The notes under the pieces were generated by a model. That model was not told where the DNA came from and did not search any database. It saw nothing but the letters and a program-made list of their open reading frames with translations. From the NCBI GenBank assembly GCA_963662175.1, contig OY759225.1:6087107-6151106 (forward strand): a DNA stretch of 64,000 nt, written 5' to 3'. Shown piece after piece: positions 1 through 9,599 of the stretch; position 1 is the first letter of the stretch, and each line of letters starts with the position of its first letter. Both the position numbers and the translations under genes were made by a program. Source of the stretch: Aradus depressus (lineage: Eukaryota; Arthropoda; Insecta; Hemiptera; Aradidae).

Positions 1-183
1 CTCCATATATACGCCACTGGGTTGAGTAACAGTCTGTAAACGAATGACTTCATTAAAGTCTGTGTGCAAGACCGCAAGAGGTCCTTCGCGCATCACTGTG
101 ACGTCTTTCCCAATTTAACGTACATATTTCTTTATACTTACTTATGAGCCTCTGCGCTAGAGGGGGTAATTTGTATCTGTCAC

Positions 184-284
184 TGGGGTAGGCAAAATTT
201 AGGACTTCCATTGAAGAGTGGGTCATGTCCACCAGAGCGCATTTTCGCTGAATATAGCCTCGTTGCCCGGCATGAGCCACAATA
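184..284 (+). mobile_element. SINE-A, 3' fragment
   Basis: This matches the 3' half of SINE-A: the block GGGTAGGCAAAATTTAGGAC, then GTCCACCAGAGCG, then a CCCGGGCATGAG-like end. The tRNA-like head and the CCTAA tail are both missing. The copy is diverged and probably old. Confidence 0.75.
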
Positions 285-439
285 AAGAACAAATTTTTTT
301 TAAAATGTTTTGCGGCACAATAACTTTAGTCGTATTGTCCTATTCTCAAATCTGAGGACATCTAGGCGAATGGAAGTGTAACAAGGAACACTTTTGATAA
401 TGAAACAATTATTGTCATTGCACTGAGACAGTTAAGCAG

Positions 440-662
440 TTTTTGGAGTTTTTATGTTAAACGTACCCCTAATCCCGTCCTTACCTTTCATCGATTTGGC
501 TGAAAAACAATAAGCAACGTCAGAGGGTTCAGAGGGGATTCTAATTTTTTATTTTCATATTTGGAATCTGAACGTCGGAAAACATGAATTTCCGTTGAAA
601 ATTCCCCATAGAATTTCTGACAGATTACTTCTCCTACACTCCGTTTAGCTGGGGAAATAACA
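440..662 (+). mobile_element. LT1 right-half fragment
   Basis: The order of LT1 landmarks is kept: a CCCCTAATCCC block, GATTTGGCTGAAAAACAATA, a poly-T stretch, GTCGGAAAACATGAA, and the terminal TAGCTGGGGAAAT. The left half is missing. Confidence 0.75.
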
Positions 663-809
663 GGGAAATTTCGAAAATTCTATTAAATATATTTTAATGT
701 TTTTTTTTATGAACGCCAAATTTATATGAAATTTGAAAGCTTCTATAAATGCTCGTGGGTCTTTCATAGTGATATTTTGAAAGAAGACCGGAAATCTCTA
801 TCTCTAGTT

Positions 810-976
810 TTTTCATTCTCTCCCTCTCTCTTTCATTCTCTTTTTCTCGTTCTTTTCTCATGTTCTCTCTCACTCTCTTTCTCACTCACTATCTCTTTAT
901 CTCTTTTTTTTTCTCTCCTTCTCTATTTATCTTTCTCTCTCTCTCTCTCTCTTTATATACATATTTCTCTCTTTAT
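810..976. repeat. CT-rich microsatellite tract
   Basis: A pyrimidine tract of about 165 bp is dominated by CT and CTCTTT units. It keeps long reading frames open on both strands, but they encode only Ser/Phe/Leu-rich or Arg/Glu-rich low-complexity sequence. Confidence 0.9.
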
Positions 977-1257
977 ATACAGAGAAAAGTCAACAGTGTC
1001 CTGTGTGTATGATACTCGAAGGGGGCCGTGTGGTTGGTGCGACCGAAGCGGCTTAGAAGAAAATTGGAAAATCCTTGAAAAGGAAGTGAGACGGATATTG
1101 CCGCCTAGACACAAGCCATCTCCAGGTTTGGTTTTTTAATATCCACCATGAAGAGCCCACAAGTAATCAGACCAGTTCCACTAACTGCTCACTTCTCACA
1201 TATCAGACATTCTCTACCTCTGTATTAACATGTTTCTTACTTCCCCAATTATATATA

Positions 1258-1460
1258 GGCAAAGTTATGTAATCGGTCAGAAATTCGAAGTTGAATTTTT
1301 ACTGCAATTTTACGTCTGACCTATGGATTCAAGTAATGAACACGATAACTTTCGATAGAATAAATATATTGACAAGAAATTTCATATCTATATCAATTTT
1401 TAAACAAATCTGTGAAAGATAAAGGGGAATTAGGGGGGAGGATTTACACAAAAACTTTGT
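1258..1460 (-). mobile_element. LT1 fragment, reverse orientation
   Basis: On the minus strand this reads as the right end of LT1: GTTATGTAATCGGTCAGAAA, then AACACGATAACTTTCGATAG, then a GGGGAATTAGGGGGGAGG block. It lacks the outermost terminal hairpin. Confidence 0.7.
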
Positions 1461-2520
1461 ATGACCTTTTTTTGCGATAACAATTACGGTTTAAGGGAAA
1501 TATTCGAAAAACCGATATTTGTGACTTTTGACCTTGAATAAAATTTTTATCCGACATAGGATTGGTGGGGACTTTTGACATATCATTTGTAATGGTGTAT
1601 TCAAGGTCTGTACCAATTTTCAGCTCTATGCGAATTATTGCGAAGTTTCAACATTTTTTTGTCTATTTTAACTGGACTATCCAGTGACATCGTCTTCTGT
1701 TGAGCGGCCTCGCAGGGTCTGCGGCTAGGCCTCCTTTATTTGTATATATTGCTCTTTTTTTTTTTTTAATTGTTTCTCTCTGATGGAGTGTCCGGGGTTA
1801 ACTTTTGAAAATTATGGTAGGCCTATCTATGGCTGACCTGGTCGACCAGCCACTGGCCGCTATTGAGCGTAAAAAAAACGTTTTGTGCAACCATCAAACT
1901 TCACCATTCCGCCACCTCTAATAGATAAAGATAGTGTTACCGTATGTTTGGAAAATCTGGAAATTTTGTGAATAACTTAGAACTGAATAAGTTTTTGTTT
2001 TTATTTATTATTCATCTCGGTGATTTTAATATTAGTGACACGATTCAGTCACAAATATGAAAAAAATGAGGATGAGAGGGCGGGAGAAAAACAATAGCAT
2101 AAAAAAACCAGGGAATATTAATATTTCGAAATTATTTTTGACATCTACCAAGAGACTCTTGAAATTCATTTTTCTTTGACTCAATTATAGAAAAACATTC
2201 ATTAAATTAGTTTTTCATTTTTACAGTTTTCCTTCAATTAAATTTTTTACATTTCATTTCTTGAAATTTGGATTTCCCATCTGTCATAAATATAACCAAG
2301 GAATGAAAGCCAAACGGAAATAAAATATTTTGCCATCAAAAATATATTATTATTATGCCTTGTTATTTCGATTTTGTGAGTATATATGCCAATGAAATAG
2401 ATTGAATTTTGTAATTCCAATTATTTATCGAGAGTTTTTTGATCAATCAATAAATTTTCCCGTCTGTATTTCCCCTTCTATATCTCGGAATCTTATAATT
2501 TGATATAAGAGGTATATTAA
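1461..2520. other. AT-rich stretch, nothing recognised
   Basis: I see no open frame of note, no family match and no clear inverted repeat. There is a short GC-richer patch near 1690-1870 containing a GGTCGACC palindrome. Confidence 0.5.
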
Positions 2521-2524
2521 GCGA

Positions 2525-3045
2525 AAAAAAAATGTGCCAAGTCCCTCCCCCCGCCAATCCCTCACTTCTCTTTGGTTGTTTTGGCGGAATATCTTATGGG
2601 GTTCACATAAATAACATTTCGTGTCGATATGTTCATTCTGTTGGGATTTATAGTTTTCAAAGACAGGAATTTTACATCCTCCGCTATACGATGTATAGTG
2701 GAAGGTATATAATCGGTCAGAAATTCCATATTGAGTTTTCACGAGAATTTATATAATTTCCCAACTCCTAATTAGATTTTTTTTTTTTTAATGTCTTTCT
2801 GGGTGTGCCTGTGAGCACGATAACTCTCGATAGAATGAATGTATAGACGGAAAATTCTACATGTGTACCCAGAACCCCATAAAGATGATCCTATTAATGG
2901 GATTCGCCATAAGGAAGGGAGTGTTCACAAGGGAGTTTAACTCAATAACGTCAATAACTGCCGGTGTAATGAATGTATTACAATAACTCTCGATACAATA
3001 AATGTATCTACACGAATTTTTATATGCTGAGTTCCTCCACACCTT
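2525..3045. mobile_element. two LT1 pieces, tail to tail
   Basis: From 2525 to about 2690 LT1 runs on the plus strand (GTTCACATAA, TTTCGTGTCGATA, TGTTCATTCTGTTGGGA). From about 2690 to 3045 it runs on the minus strand, starting with the terminal CGATGTATAGTGGAAGG and continuing through ATAATCGGTCAGAAATTC and CACGATAACTCTCGATAG. The two right ends face each other. Confidence 0.75.
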
Positions 3046-3174
3046 AAAGGTCTCAGTCGAATGTACGTTATTGTTTTATTTATTAATTTATAATTTTTTA
3101 TCTATTCATTTATATATTTTTTAATAAAAAAATGTTATATATTTATTTTTTAATTGATTAATATACCTACCTAT

Positions 3175-3181
3175 ATATATA

Positions 3182-3232
<51 letters not shown>
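3175..3232. repeat. (TA)n microsatellite
   Basis: A nearly pure TA dinucleotide run lies directly before a 5'-truncated SINE-A. Confidence 0.95.
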
Positions 3233-3235
<3 letters not shown>

Positions 3236-3239
3236 ATAG

Positions 3240-3554
3240 TGAGCTCAAGATCGCGGGTTCGAAACCCGACCGAGGCCCTTAGTATTTTATCTGGGAGGTA
3301 AAATAAACTTAAGCACGTCGTCTCTCGGATGGGACGTTCAGCGATGGTCCCGAGCCTGTACGATGTCAGGTTCTCAGGGTCGTTAAAGACCCCCTACTCT
3401 AGGTGAATAAAAATTTAGAGTAGGCAAAATTTAGGACTCCCATAGTAGAGTCGGGCTCATGTCCACCAGAGTGATGAAAGATCGCTCTGGTAGTAGGCGG
3501 TATGACCTCGCAGTTAAAGCCCGGGCATGAGTCATAAAACCTAACCTAACCTAT
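3240..3554 (+). mobile_element. SINE-A, 5'-truncated, intact tail
   Basis: This copy starts inside the tRNA-like head at TGAGCTCAAGATCGCGGG. It keeps the B box GGTTCGAAACC, the ATTTTATCTGGGAGGTAAAA hairpin, CCAGAG...CTCTGG, GCCCGGGCATGAGTC and a tail of three CCTAA-type units. The A box is missing because the (TA)n tract occupies its place. Confidence 0.92.
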
Positions 3555-3603
3555 GTTATAGTTACATTGTTTTCTTTTTCTTTTCTACATCTCGCACATT
3601 GGG

Positions 3604-3660
3604 ACCTGATGAAGGGACGAAAGAACATCCCGAAACATCCTTGGGATAAAGACACTTCCG
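3604..3660 (+). other. CTGATGA-stem-GAAAC hairpin, Penelope-like
   Basis: CTGATGA (3606-3612) is followed by one A, a GGGA...TCCC stem, then GAAAC, then ATCC-TTG-GGAT. This order recalls repeats associated with Penelope-like elements, some of which carry hammerhead ribozymes. The extra base between CTGATGA and the stem departs from the standard hammerhead, so I do not call a ribozyme. No Penelope protein is nearby. Confidence 0.4.
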
Positions 3661-4005
3661 AAGAGTTTTTTTGAAAAATAGTAATCTTAATTTTCATTAA
3701 ATTGAAAAATGTCTCTACTTATTATAAACATATTATGTATTAATTTTTGTTTATGTACTCATATATTTTTAAGTATTTATTTGTTCAGTTTTTATTAATT
3801 TCATTTTATTTTTTTTAATAGTTTTGTTATTATTACTAATATAGATGTGTTAGACTCAAGTAGTTATAAATCTAATTTCTAAGCTATCTTAATGTATAGG
3901 TAAATTCTTTTGACTTATCCTATTGCCATGTATTGGTTTAATGGAAGTAAATTTATAATTATTGTTATTATTAATATTATTATTATGTGTGATCAATACT
4001 ACATA
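3661..4005. other. AT-rich stretch, nothing recognised
   Basis: Simple AT-rich sequence with short ATT runs. No repeat-family match or coding signal was seen. Confidence 0.5.
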
Positions 4006-4009
4006 TGGA

Positions 4010-4140
4010 CAAACCCATCGGTTTTCAGCCAAATCGGCCAACGGGGAGGGGGAATTAGGGAGAGGCTTAACTCAAAAACTCTAATAAATGCCGATGTAAA
4101 GAATTTATCGACATAAAATTTCTGTATCATTTGGGAAAAA
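4010..4140 (-). mobile_element. LT1 internal fragment
   Basis: On the minus strand it carries the LT1 core: TTTTCAGCCAAATCGGCCAA, GAGGCTTAACTCAAAAACTC and AATAAATGCCGATGTAA. Both ends are missing. Confidence 0.75.
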
Positions 4141-5263
4141 GTAAATACGTCGATTTGTGTCCAAAATGAGATAAATACTCTGGGCAACCAATATTGGTGT
4201 CGTACTCATCGTTTAAAAGTATGCAAGTCGTAATGTCAATGGTATCCTTGAAAACGCATTGGGCATTTTTAGACAATTCGGAAATTTACTTATGGAATAA
4301 TAGAATTGCATTTATCTATTTTTATCAAAACCGCGTTCGTGCCCTAAAATTGGTTAAAGGTATTTATCTTGCTTATACAAACATTTGCCCAGATGCGGTG
4401 AAGAGATAATTACCGTTATGCAGTTCTGAAACGCTTCTTTCATTGGCAAACACTAGATAAGTACGTGATTAACTAGGTAAGTGATGGTGTAAAATAGACA
4501 ATTCTTTTTATTTCGGGTGATTAACTAGATAAGTGGGGGTGCAATTTTAGATAAGTCCTAAAAATGTATGATAAAATTACAAAATTAAATATATATGCAT
4601 TCCGTAATAAAATATGGAGAAATTGTTGGATAATGGCGGTTGGAAAAATAATTTATCAAAAAAATTTGATTTACACTGAAAACAGAAAACTTCAAAGCGC
4701 TGCCCTGAAAACCTGTGATTTTGGACTTGCCAATTTTTTCCCAAATGGTACAGATTTAGCATGATGATTTAAGAGCTCCCATGTAAGTACACTGCTTTTG
4801 AAAGGGAAGCGAAAAGTTAATTGATTCAATTTATGGAAGAACATTCCGCTGAAAACTCAACGTGGAATTTCTGTCCGAAACCCCATAGCATCCCCTAAAA
4901 TTCTTCAGAAAAAATAATAAAAAATTAAGAGTTAAATTATATATTTTATTTAAATTTTTCAAACAATTTGTATAGAAAGACTTTTTAAATCAACTTTTGT
5001 TTTACATTAAATTAAATTAAAATTGAAACTCTCCAGATTGTAGAGAGCCCGGAGATGTTGAGTTTTCTTCCTGGCAAATCTTTATCTCAGATTGAAGATT
5101 TATCCAGAGGTTCGTGCTCAGATAATTTTCCGCTTTCCCAGTTAACACGGCGCTCCTGATGCTATCGGATCTAGCGAAGGCCGCCCTCTCACGGTTATAT
5201 TCAAATTTATTATATTATCTTTCTTCCTATTGGGAAAACTTTTTCATCGTATGATTTTTTTTT
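4141..5263. other. no clear feature; faint LT1 traces
   Basis: Mostly unrecognised AT-rich DNA. Between about 4770 and 4910 there are degenerate LT1-like words (AGCGAAAAGTTAATTGATTC, GAAAACTCAACGTGGAATTT). Small open frames at 4194-4409 and 4564-4764 have no recognisable motif. Confidence 0.4.
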
Positions 5264-5350
5264 TTTCAGCCCTACGATGTATAGGGGAAGTTGTGTAATA
5301 GGTCAGACATTTTATTATAGAAATTATCACAGGAAATTCATATTTTTCTA
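5264..5350 (-). mobile_element. LT1 terminal inverted-repeat fragment
   Basis: CAGCCCTACGATGTATAGGG leads into GAAGTTGTGTAATAGGTCAG, the outer end of LT1. The copy decays after about 90 bp. Confidence 0.7.
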
Positions 5351-5474
5351 CCCCTCATTCGAGTAGTGACAAAAAAAATATATATCTGAGTCCCTGGCAG
5401 TGTAGTTTAAAGTAGGAATTAATAGGTCCTTATGGGGTTTGGAATTCAAATATAAATTTCGTGTCGATACATAC

Positions 5475-5667
5475 TTTTTTTTTTTTTTTTTTTTTTTTAA
5501 ATTTGTTATATTGTTATATAGTTATATATACGACATCCATGGCCCCGGGAGGGAGTTCTACCTACGAAATAAAACATACTCCCGGACGGGATTCAAACCC
5601 GCAAACCATGGTGAGACCATGCGACCAAAGCCCTACGCTCTAGCCCGCACCTTGGCCCCCAGCGAAG
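5475..5667 (-). mobile_element. SINE-B, tRNA-like SINE
   Basis: On the minus strand it reads GGCCAAGGTGCGGGCTAGAG, the B-box-like GGGTTTGAATCCC, CGTCCGGGAG, CCCGGGGCCATGGATG and an A-rich tail (the poly-T at 5475-5501). The same order is found at 54726-54942 on the plus strand, which defines the family. The promoter boxes resemble pol III A and B boxes. It does not fold as an intact tRNA. Confidence 0.75.
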
Positions 5668-5940
5668 ATTAAAATATGGTTTTATTAAATATAAATATTA
5701 TAAACAGTAATAAATGAAGTTTACAGAAAATAAAAAAAACACAGAGAACGTGATTTTCCATAAATTATAGAATACGTAATATTTTTTGTTAGTTTCCAAC
5801 TAAATTTTGGATTTAAGTAAATATAAATATTTCTTCCTTTTTTTTATTTTATTCCTTTTTATTTATTTGTTATTTTTTTTATCTGTTAAAATTGGTTGTG
5901 AATTTAAATAAATATACAATATATGTTGAACGGAAAACTT

Positions 5941-6262
5941 TTTTTTTTTTTTTGTATTTATTTATCTTAAGCCACAACTATACAAAAAATGCACAACCAG
6001 CGGCTGGGCTGAGAGATACTATACAAAAGATAAAAAAATAAATAAAAATAAAATAAAGTAATAAAAATAAATATGACATGAAAGGCTTGAGAGAGGAAAA
6101 AACACCCAGCGGTGAACACTCATGACATCACTTCATAACAGGAGATCTCTATGCCAAACTCTCTTCAATCTCTTTGGGGGATTGTGGGGTTTTATTAACA
6201 CGATAAAAATCATCCTGTAATCATGGCAACTGATAGAAGTTTAAATAATATAATTTATAGTG
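5941..6262 (-). pseudogene. Jockey-like LINE 3' end (ORF2 tail and 3' UTR)
   Basis: Read on the minus strand, this is the C-terminal tip of a Jockey-type ORF2 followed by a 3' UTR and a poly-A tail (poly-T at 5941-5953). The frame contains RRVWHRDLLL and then a stop. The same tip RRLKR.W.RDLL appears in the Jockey relics at 30440, 36238, 44382 and 57110. The UTR part, with a CACAACTATACAAAAAATGC-type block before the tail, matches 27545-27770 on the opposite strand. Its upstream side (position 6262) abuts the 5' end of a SINE-A head to head, the same join as at 44381/44382. It is far too short to be active. Confidence 0.75.
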
Positions 6263-6550
6263 AGGGCGCCGGTAGCTCAGTGGTATGCGTGCTTGACTTC
6301 AGAGCTCAAAAACGTGGGTTCGTAACCCGACCGAGGCCCTTAGTTTATTTTATCTGGGAGGTAAAATAAACTTAAGCACGCCGTCCTTCGCACGTTAAGC
6401 GATGATCGCGAGCCTGTACGATGTCAAGTACTCATTAAAGACCCCTGCCCTAGGTGAATAAAAATTTAGGGTAGGCAAAATTTAGGACTCCCATAGTAGA
6501 GTCGGGCTCATGTCCACCAGAGTGACGAAAGAGCGCTCTGGTAGTAGAGT
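6263..6550 (+). mobile_element. SINE-A, 3'-truncated
   Basis: The head is GAGGGCGCCGGTAGCTCAGT, holding the A box TAGCTCAGTGG; the B-box region GTTCGTAACCC is mutated. The body runs to the CCAGAG...CTCTGG hairpin and then stops, so the CCTAA tail is absent. About 50 bp of LT1 right end follows. Confidence 0.92.
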
Positions 6551-6554
6551 ACTG

Positions 6555-6608
6555 AACATCGATTTTCTGACCGATTGCATAACTTCCCCTATACTTCTGG
6601 GTAAGTAA
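6555..6608 (+). mobile_element. LT1 right terminus fragment
   Basis: ATCGATTTTCTGACCGATTG, ATAACTTCCCCTATACTTC and GGGTAAGTA match the outermost right end of LT1. It directly follows the truncated SINE-A. Confidence 0.65.
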
Positions 6609-7366
6609 AACTCGTAAAAGCTATAAAAAAATCTCACACACAAAAAAAAAAAATTATAATAATAATACTTTTTAAGTTGTAATAACATAAATGAAGTGAA
6701 CATTAATAATGGAATAGCTGGTTAAGCCACCGTAAGAAATATAGAGAATAAATCTGGGGAAAAGGAGCGTGGGAAAGGCCACATGGAAATCTGGTGTATG
6801 GGAGGAAAAGGCGGGGTTTCCATGGAAACTTGGCGCCAACATCACCCACAAGGCGGGTTTTTATATCGACTTGTCTTAATCAGTCGACAAGCCCCGTCCC
6901 ATCCTCTCCTCTCAGCCACATTAACGCTTTTTTTTTTCCTTCAACATTTCTTCTACTCAAATTAATTAATTGTTTTTTCTTCCTTGTTCTCTTCTCTTAA
7001 ACAGAATATAAAAATAAATAAATAAATCCGTATATGTATATTTATCAATGCTTAATGCTCTTTAGGGCTTAGTACACTCCTAGCGACAAAGTCGCGGAAC
7101 ATTGTGTAGAAACAGTGTCTCTAGACTGTATTTAGACATTGTCGCGTAACAGATGTTAACGCATGCCCGTTGATATTGCCCTCTGTGCGTTTACTGTTTG
7201 TCTCAATAATTTAATGTTATTGAAGCGATTAAAAAAAAAAAAGAAACCTAAACGTTATTGGCACAGAAATGTATTTTCGGGAGGCATTTTCATTGCTCTT
7301 AATCTGCTTGAAAAATTAATATTCGTAGAAAAAAAAGGTAAAATTGATAAAACAATTGAATAAAAT
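6609..7366. other. unrecognised intergenic DNA
   Basis: There is a GC-richer patch at about 6770-6900 with short inverted words (CTTGTC...GACAAG) and scattered A/T runs. I see no gene and no known family. Confidence 0.45.
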
Positions 7367-7368
7367 TT

Positions 7369-7876
7369 ACTTCCTTCATTGGCTCTGTTTTCTCCTTCAT
7401 GTGTGTCTCTACTTCCTTCATTGGCTCTGTTTTCTCCTTCATGTGTGTCTCTACTTCCTTCATTGGCTCTGCTTTCTCCTTCATGTGTGTCTCTACTTCC
7501 TTCATTGGCTCTGTTTTCTCCTTCATGTGTGTCTCTACTTCCTTCATTGGCTCTGCTTTCTCCTTCATGTGTGTCTCTACTTCCTTCATTGGCTCTGATT
7601 TCTCCTTCATGTGTGTCTCTACTTCCTTCATTGGCTCTGTTTTCTCCTTCATGTGTGTCTCTACTTCCTTCATTGGCTCTGTTTTCTCCTTCATGTGTGT
7701 CTCTACTTCCTTCATTGGCTCTGTTTTCTCCTTCATGTGTGTCTCTACTTCCTTCATTGTCTCTATTTTCTCCTTCATGTGTGTCTCTACTTCCTTCATT
7801 GTCTCTGTTTTCTCCTTCATGTGTGTCTCTATTTCCTTCATTGTCTCTGTTTTCTCCTTCATGTGTGTCTCTACTT
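7369..7876. repeat. 42-bp minisatellite, about 12 copies
   Basis: The unit contains CTTCCTTCATTGGCTCTG followed by TTTTCTCCTTCATGTGTGTC. Because 42 is a multiple of 3 and the unit has no stop in most frames, long open frames run across it on both strands. They give 14-residue repeats such as EGENRANEGSRDTH on the minus strand. The last three units share a GTCTCT variant in place of GGCTCT. Open frames here are a by-product of the repeat; I do not call a protein. Confidence 0.95.
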
Positions 7877-8129
7877 CTTTTTGACCCCAATCCTTGTAGC
7901 AAAAACAATAAGGCTTGGTACCCAAACCAAGCGCACTTTTTTGGCGATGAACCACCTTTCTTTGAAGAACACAGTTTTTTGTTCCCGACTAAACTGCGGC
8001 TTTAAATTGGGCAATTTTTTTTCCATTTCAGAATTAGACATCCCGTATTTTTTTGAAAGGTTCCTATTGTTCCTATTTTTATAATGAAGGGAAGTAACAT
8101 CCCATAAACTTGGGAGGACCTGATATTCT

Positions 8130-8300
8130 TCAATTGATTTTAAAGTGATCTCGATGCCGATATCAGGTGCTCGTTAAAGATCCCTAGTTCAGATAACTAA
8201 ATCAGAGTAGCGAAAATTTATGACTTCCACAGTAGAGTCTGGCTCATGTTCACCAGAGCGACGAAAGAGCGCTCTGGTAGTGGGCGACATGACCTCACAA
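8130..8300 (+). mobile_element. SINE-A, degenerate fragment
   Basis: Recognisable words are ATATCAGGTGCTCGTTAAAG, GACTTCCACAGTAGAGTC and GACGAAAGAGCGCTCTGG. The head and tail are lost. Confidence 0.8.
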
Positions 8301-8304
8301 GCAT

Positions 8305-8475
8305 CCGTCCGTAATAATTGCTTAACCAGCTACTAATCCCCTCTAATCATCCCTGTCCGATTTGGCTGAAAATCAATAAGTGTCGTCCTTACTGAGTTCT
8401 GGATACACATATATACTTTCCTGTCGATACGTTCATTTTGTCGGTAGTTATCATCTGTCTGTTTCTAGATCAGTT
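8305..8475 (+). mobile_element. LT1 internal fragment
   Basis: The LT1 order is CCTGTCCGATTTGGCTGAAA, ATCAATAAGTGTCGTCC, GGATACACATATA, CGATACGTTCATTTTGTCGG. It breaks off after the CTGTCTG repeat. Confidence 0.75.
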
Positions 8476-8479
8476 TTCA

Positions 8480-9030
8480 ATGATCCATTTTCTGCGCATG
8501 TCCTTTTGTCATTTTTTGCTCTAAAAACTGTTTGATTATAGTCATTTTTCTGGTGTTTTCAATGACAGAATTAATGAAAGCTTGAAATGGGCTTAAGAAA
8601 CAAAAAAAGAGAGATTTTAATATAAAAATGATAATTTTCAAAAAAAAAAAATTTTTCATTCTACTATAAATTTGATTTTTTTTTTAAATGTGAAAATCTG
8701 TTTTGTTCATTAAAAAAACATCAAATAAACAAAATATTAAATTATAAAAAGTTTAACATTTTTTTGAAGTTAAATATAATCCACTATCCAAGGTTTGCCT
8801 GGAGGCAATTTGAAGTCAAATTAAAAATTTGAATATAATAAAATTAATGGAAACGGCTTTAAAGATGAAAGGTTTTGAAAAGGGACAATTAAGTTCCTTT
8901 AATGCTTACAGAGGTTCATTTAAAGTGCGACAAATGTTTAAGGGATTAAAATTGTAAATAGGTATTAAAATGTAAATAGGGTTATCAAAGAGAAGAGGGG
9001 TCGGAAGGGTAAATTATTATAGGGGTAGTC
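8480..9030. other. AT-rich stretch, nothing recognised
   Basis: Poly-A and poly-T runs and simple sequence only. No coding or repeat-family match. Confidence 0.45.
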
Positions 9031-9034
9031 GAAG

Positions 9035-9590
9035 GGAGAAGGGAGGAGCCAAGTTTGTTGTTAGTAGGTTAGTTAAGGATAAGAAAAAGGATCAGGCATG
9101 AGAATAAGAAACAGATTAAAGAAGATTCAGACTGCATTCTATATAGTAGAGGCCACGAGTTAAATTTTCTGAGAAGTGGGGGAATGGGAAGTGGTAGGGT
9201 AGAGGGAGAGAGGGGAGGAGCCAAGTTTGTTGTTAGTAGGTTGGTTAAGGATAAGAAAACGGATAAGGCATGAGAAGAAGAAATAGATTAAAGAAGATTC
9301 AGACTGCATTATATACAGTAGAGGCCACGAGTTAAATGTTCTGGGAAGTGGGGGAAGGGGAGAGTGGTGGGGTGGAGGGAGAGAGGGGAGGAGCCAAGTT
9401 TGTTGTTAGTAGGTTGGTTAAGGATAAGAAAACGGATAAGGCATGAGAAGAAGAAATAGATTAAAGAAGATTCAGACTGCATTCTATACAGTAGAGGCCA
9501 AGAGTTAAATGTCCTGAGAAGTGGGGGAAGGGGAGAGTGGTGGGGTGGAGGGAGAGAGGGGAGGAGCCAAGTTTGTTTTTAGTAGGTGAG
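9035..9590. repeat. 173-bp tandem repeat, about 3.2 copies
   Basis: The word GGAGCCAAGTTTGTT recurs with GCC at 9048, 9220, 9393 and 9566, giving periods of 172, 173 and 173 bp. Units share GGATAAGAAAACGGATAAGG and GATTCAGACTGCATT and differ at a few sites. The period is close to nucleosome spacing and to many satellite monomers. This may be an escaped satellite fragment. Confidence 0.93.
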
Positions 9591-9599
9591 AATAATAAT

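Noticed and set aside
726..1139. 137-codon protein on the plus strand
   Set aside because: It is almost entirely a translated CT microsatellite with no domain.
3606..3636. active hammerhead ribozyme
   Set aside because: An extra base separates CTGATGA from stem II and the required cleavage triplet and stem III pairing are not visible.
5527..5675. tRNA gene or tRNA pseudogene
   Set aside because: It has B-box-like sequence but is part of SINE-B, with a matching copy at 54726.
7255..8084. repetitive proteins in several overlapping frames
   Set aside because: They arise because the 42-bp unit lacks stops; no promoter, splice or homology evidence supports a gene.
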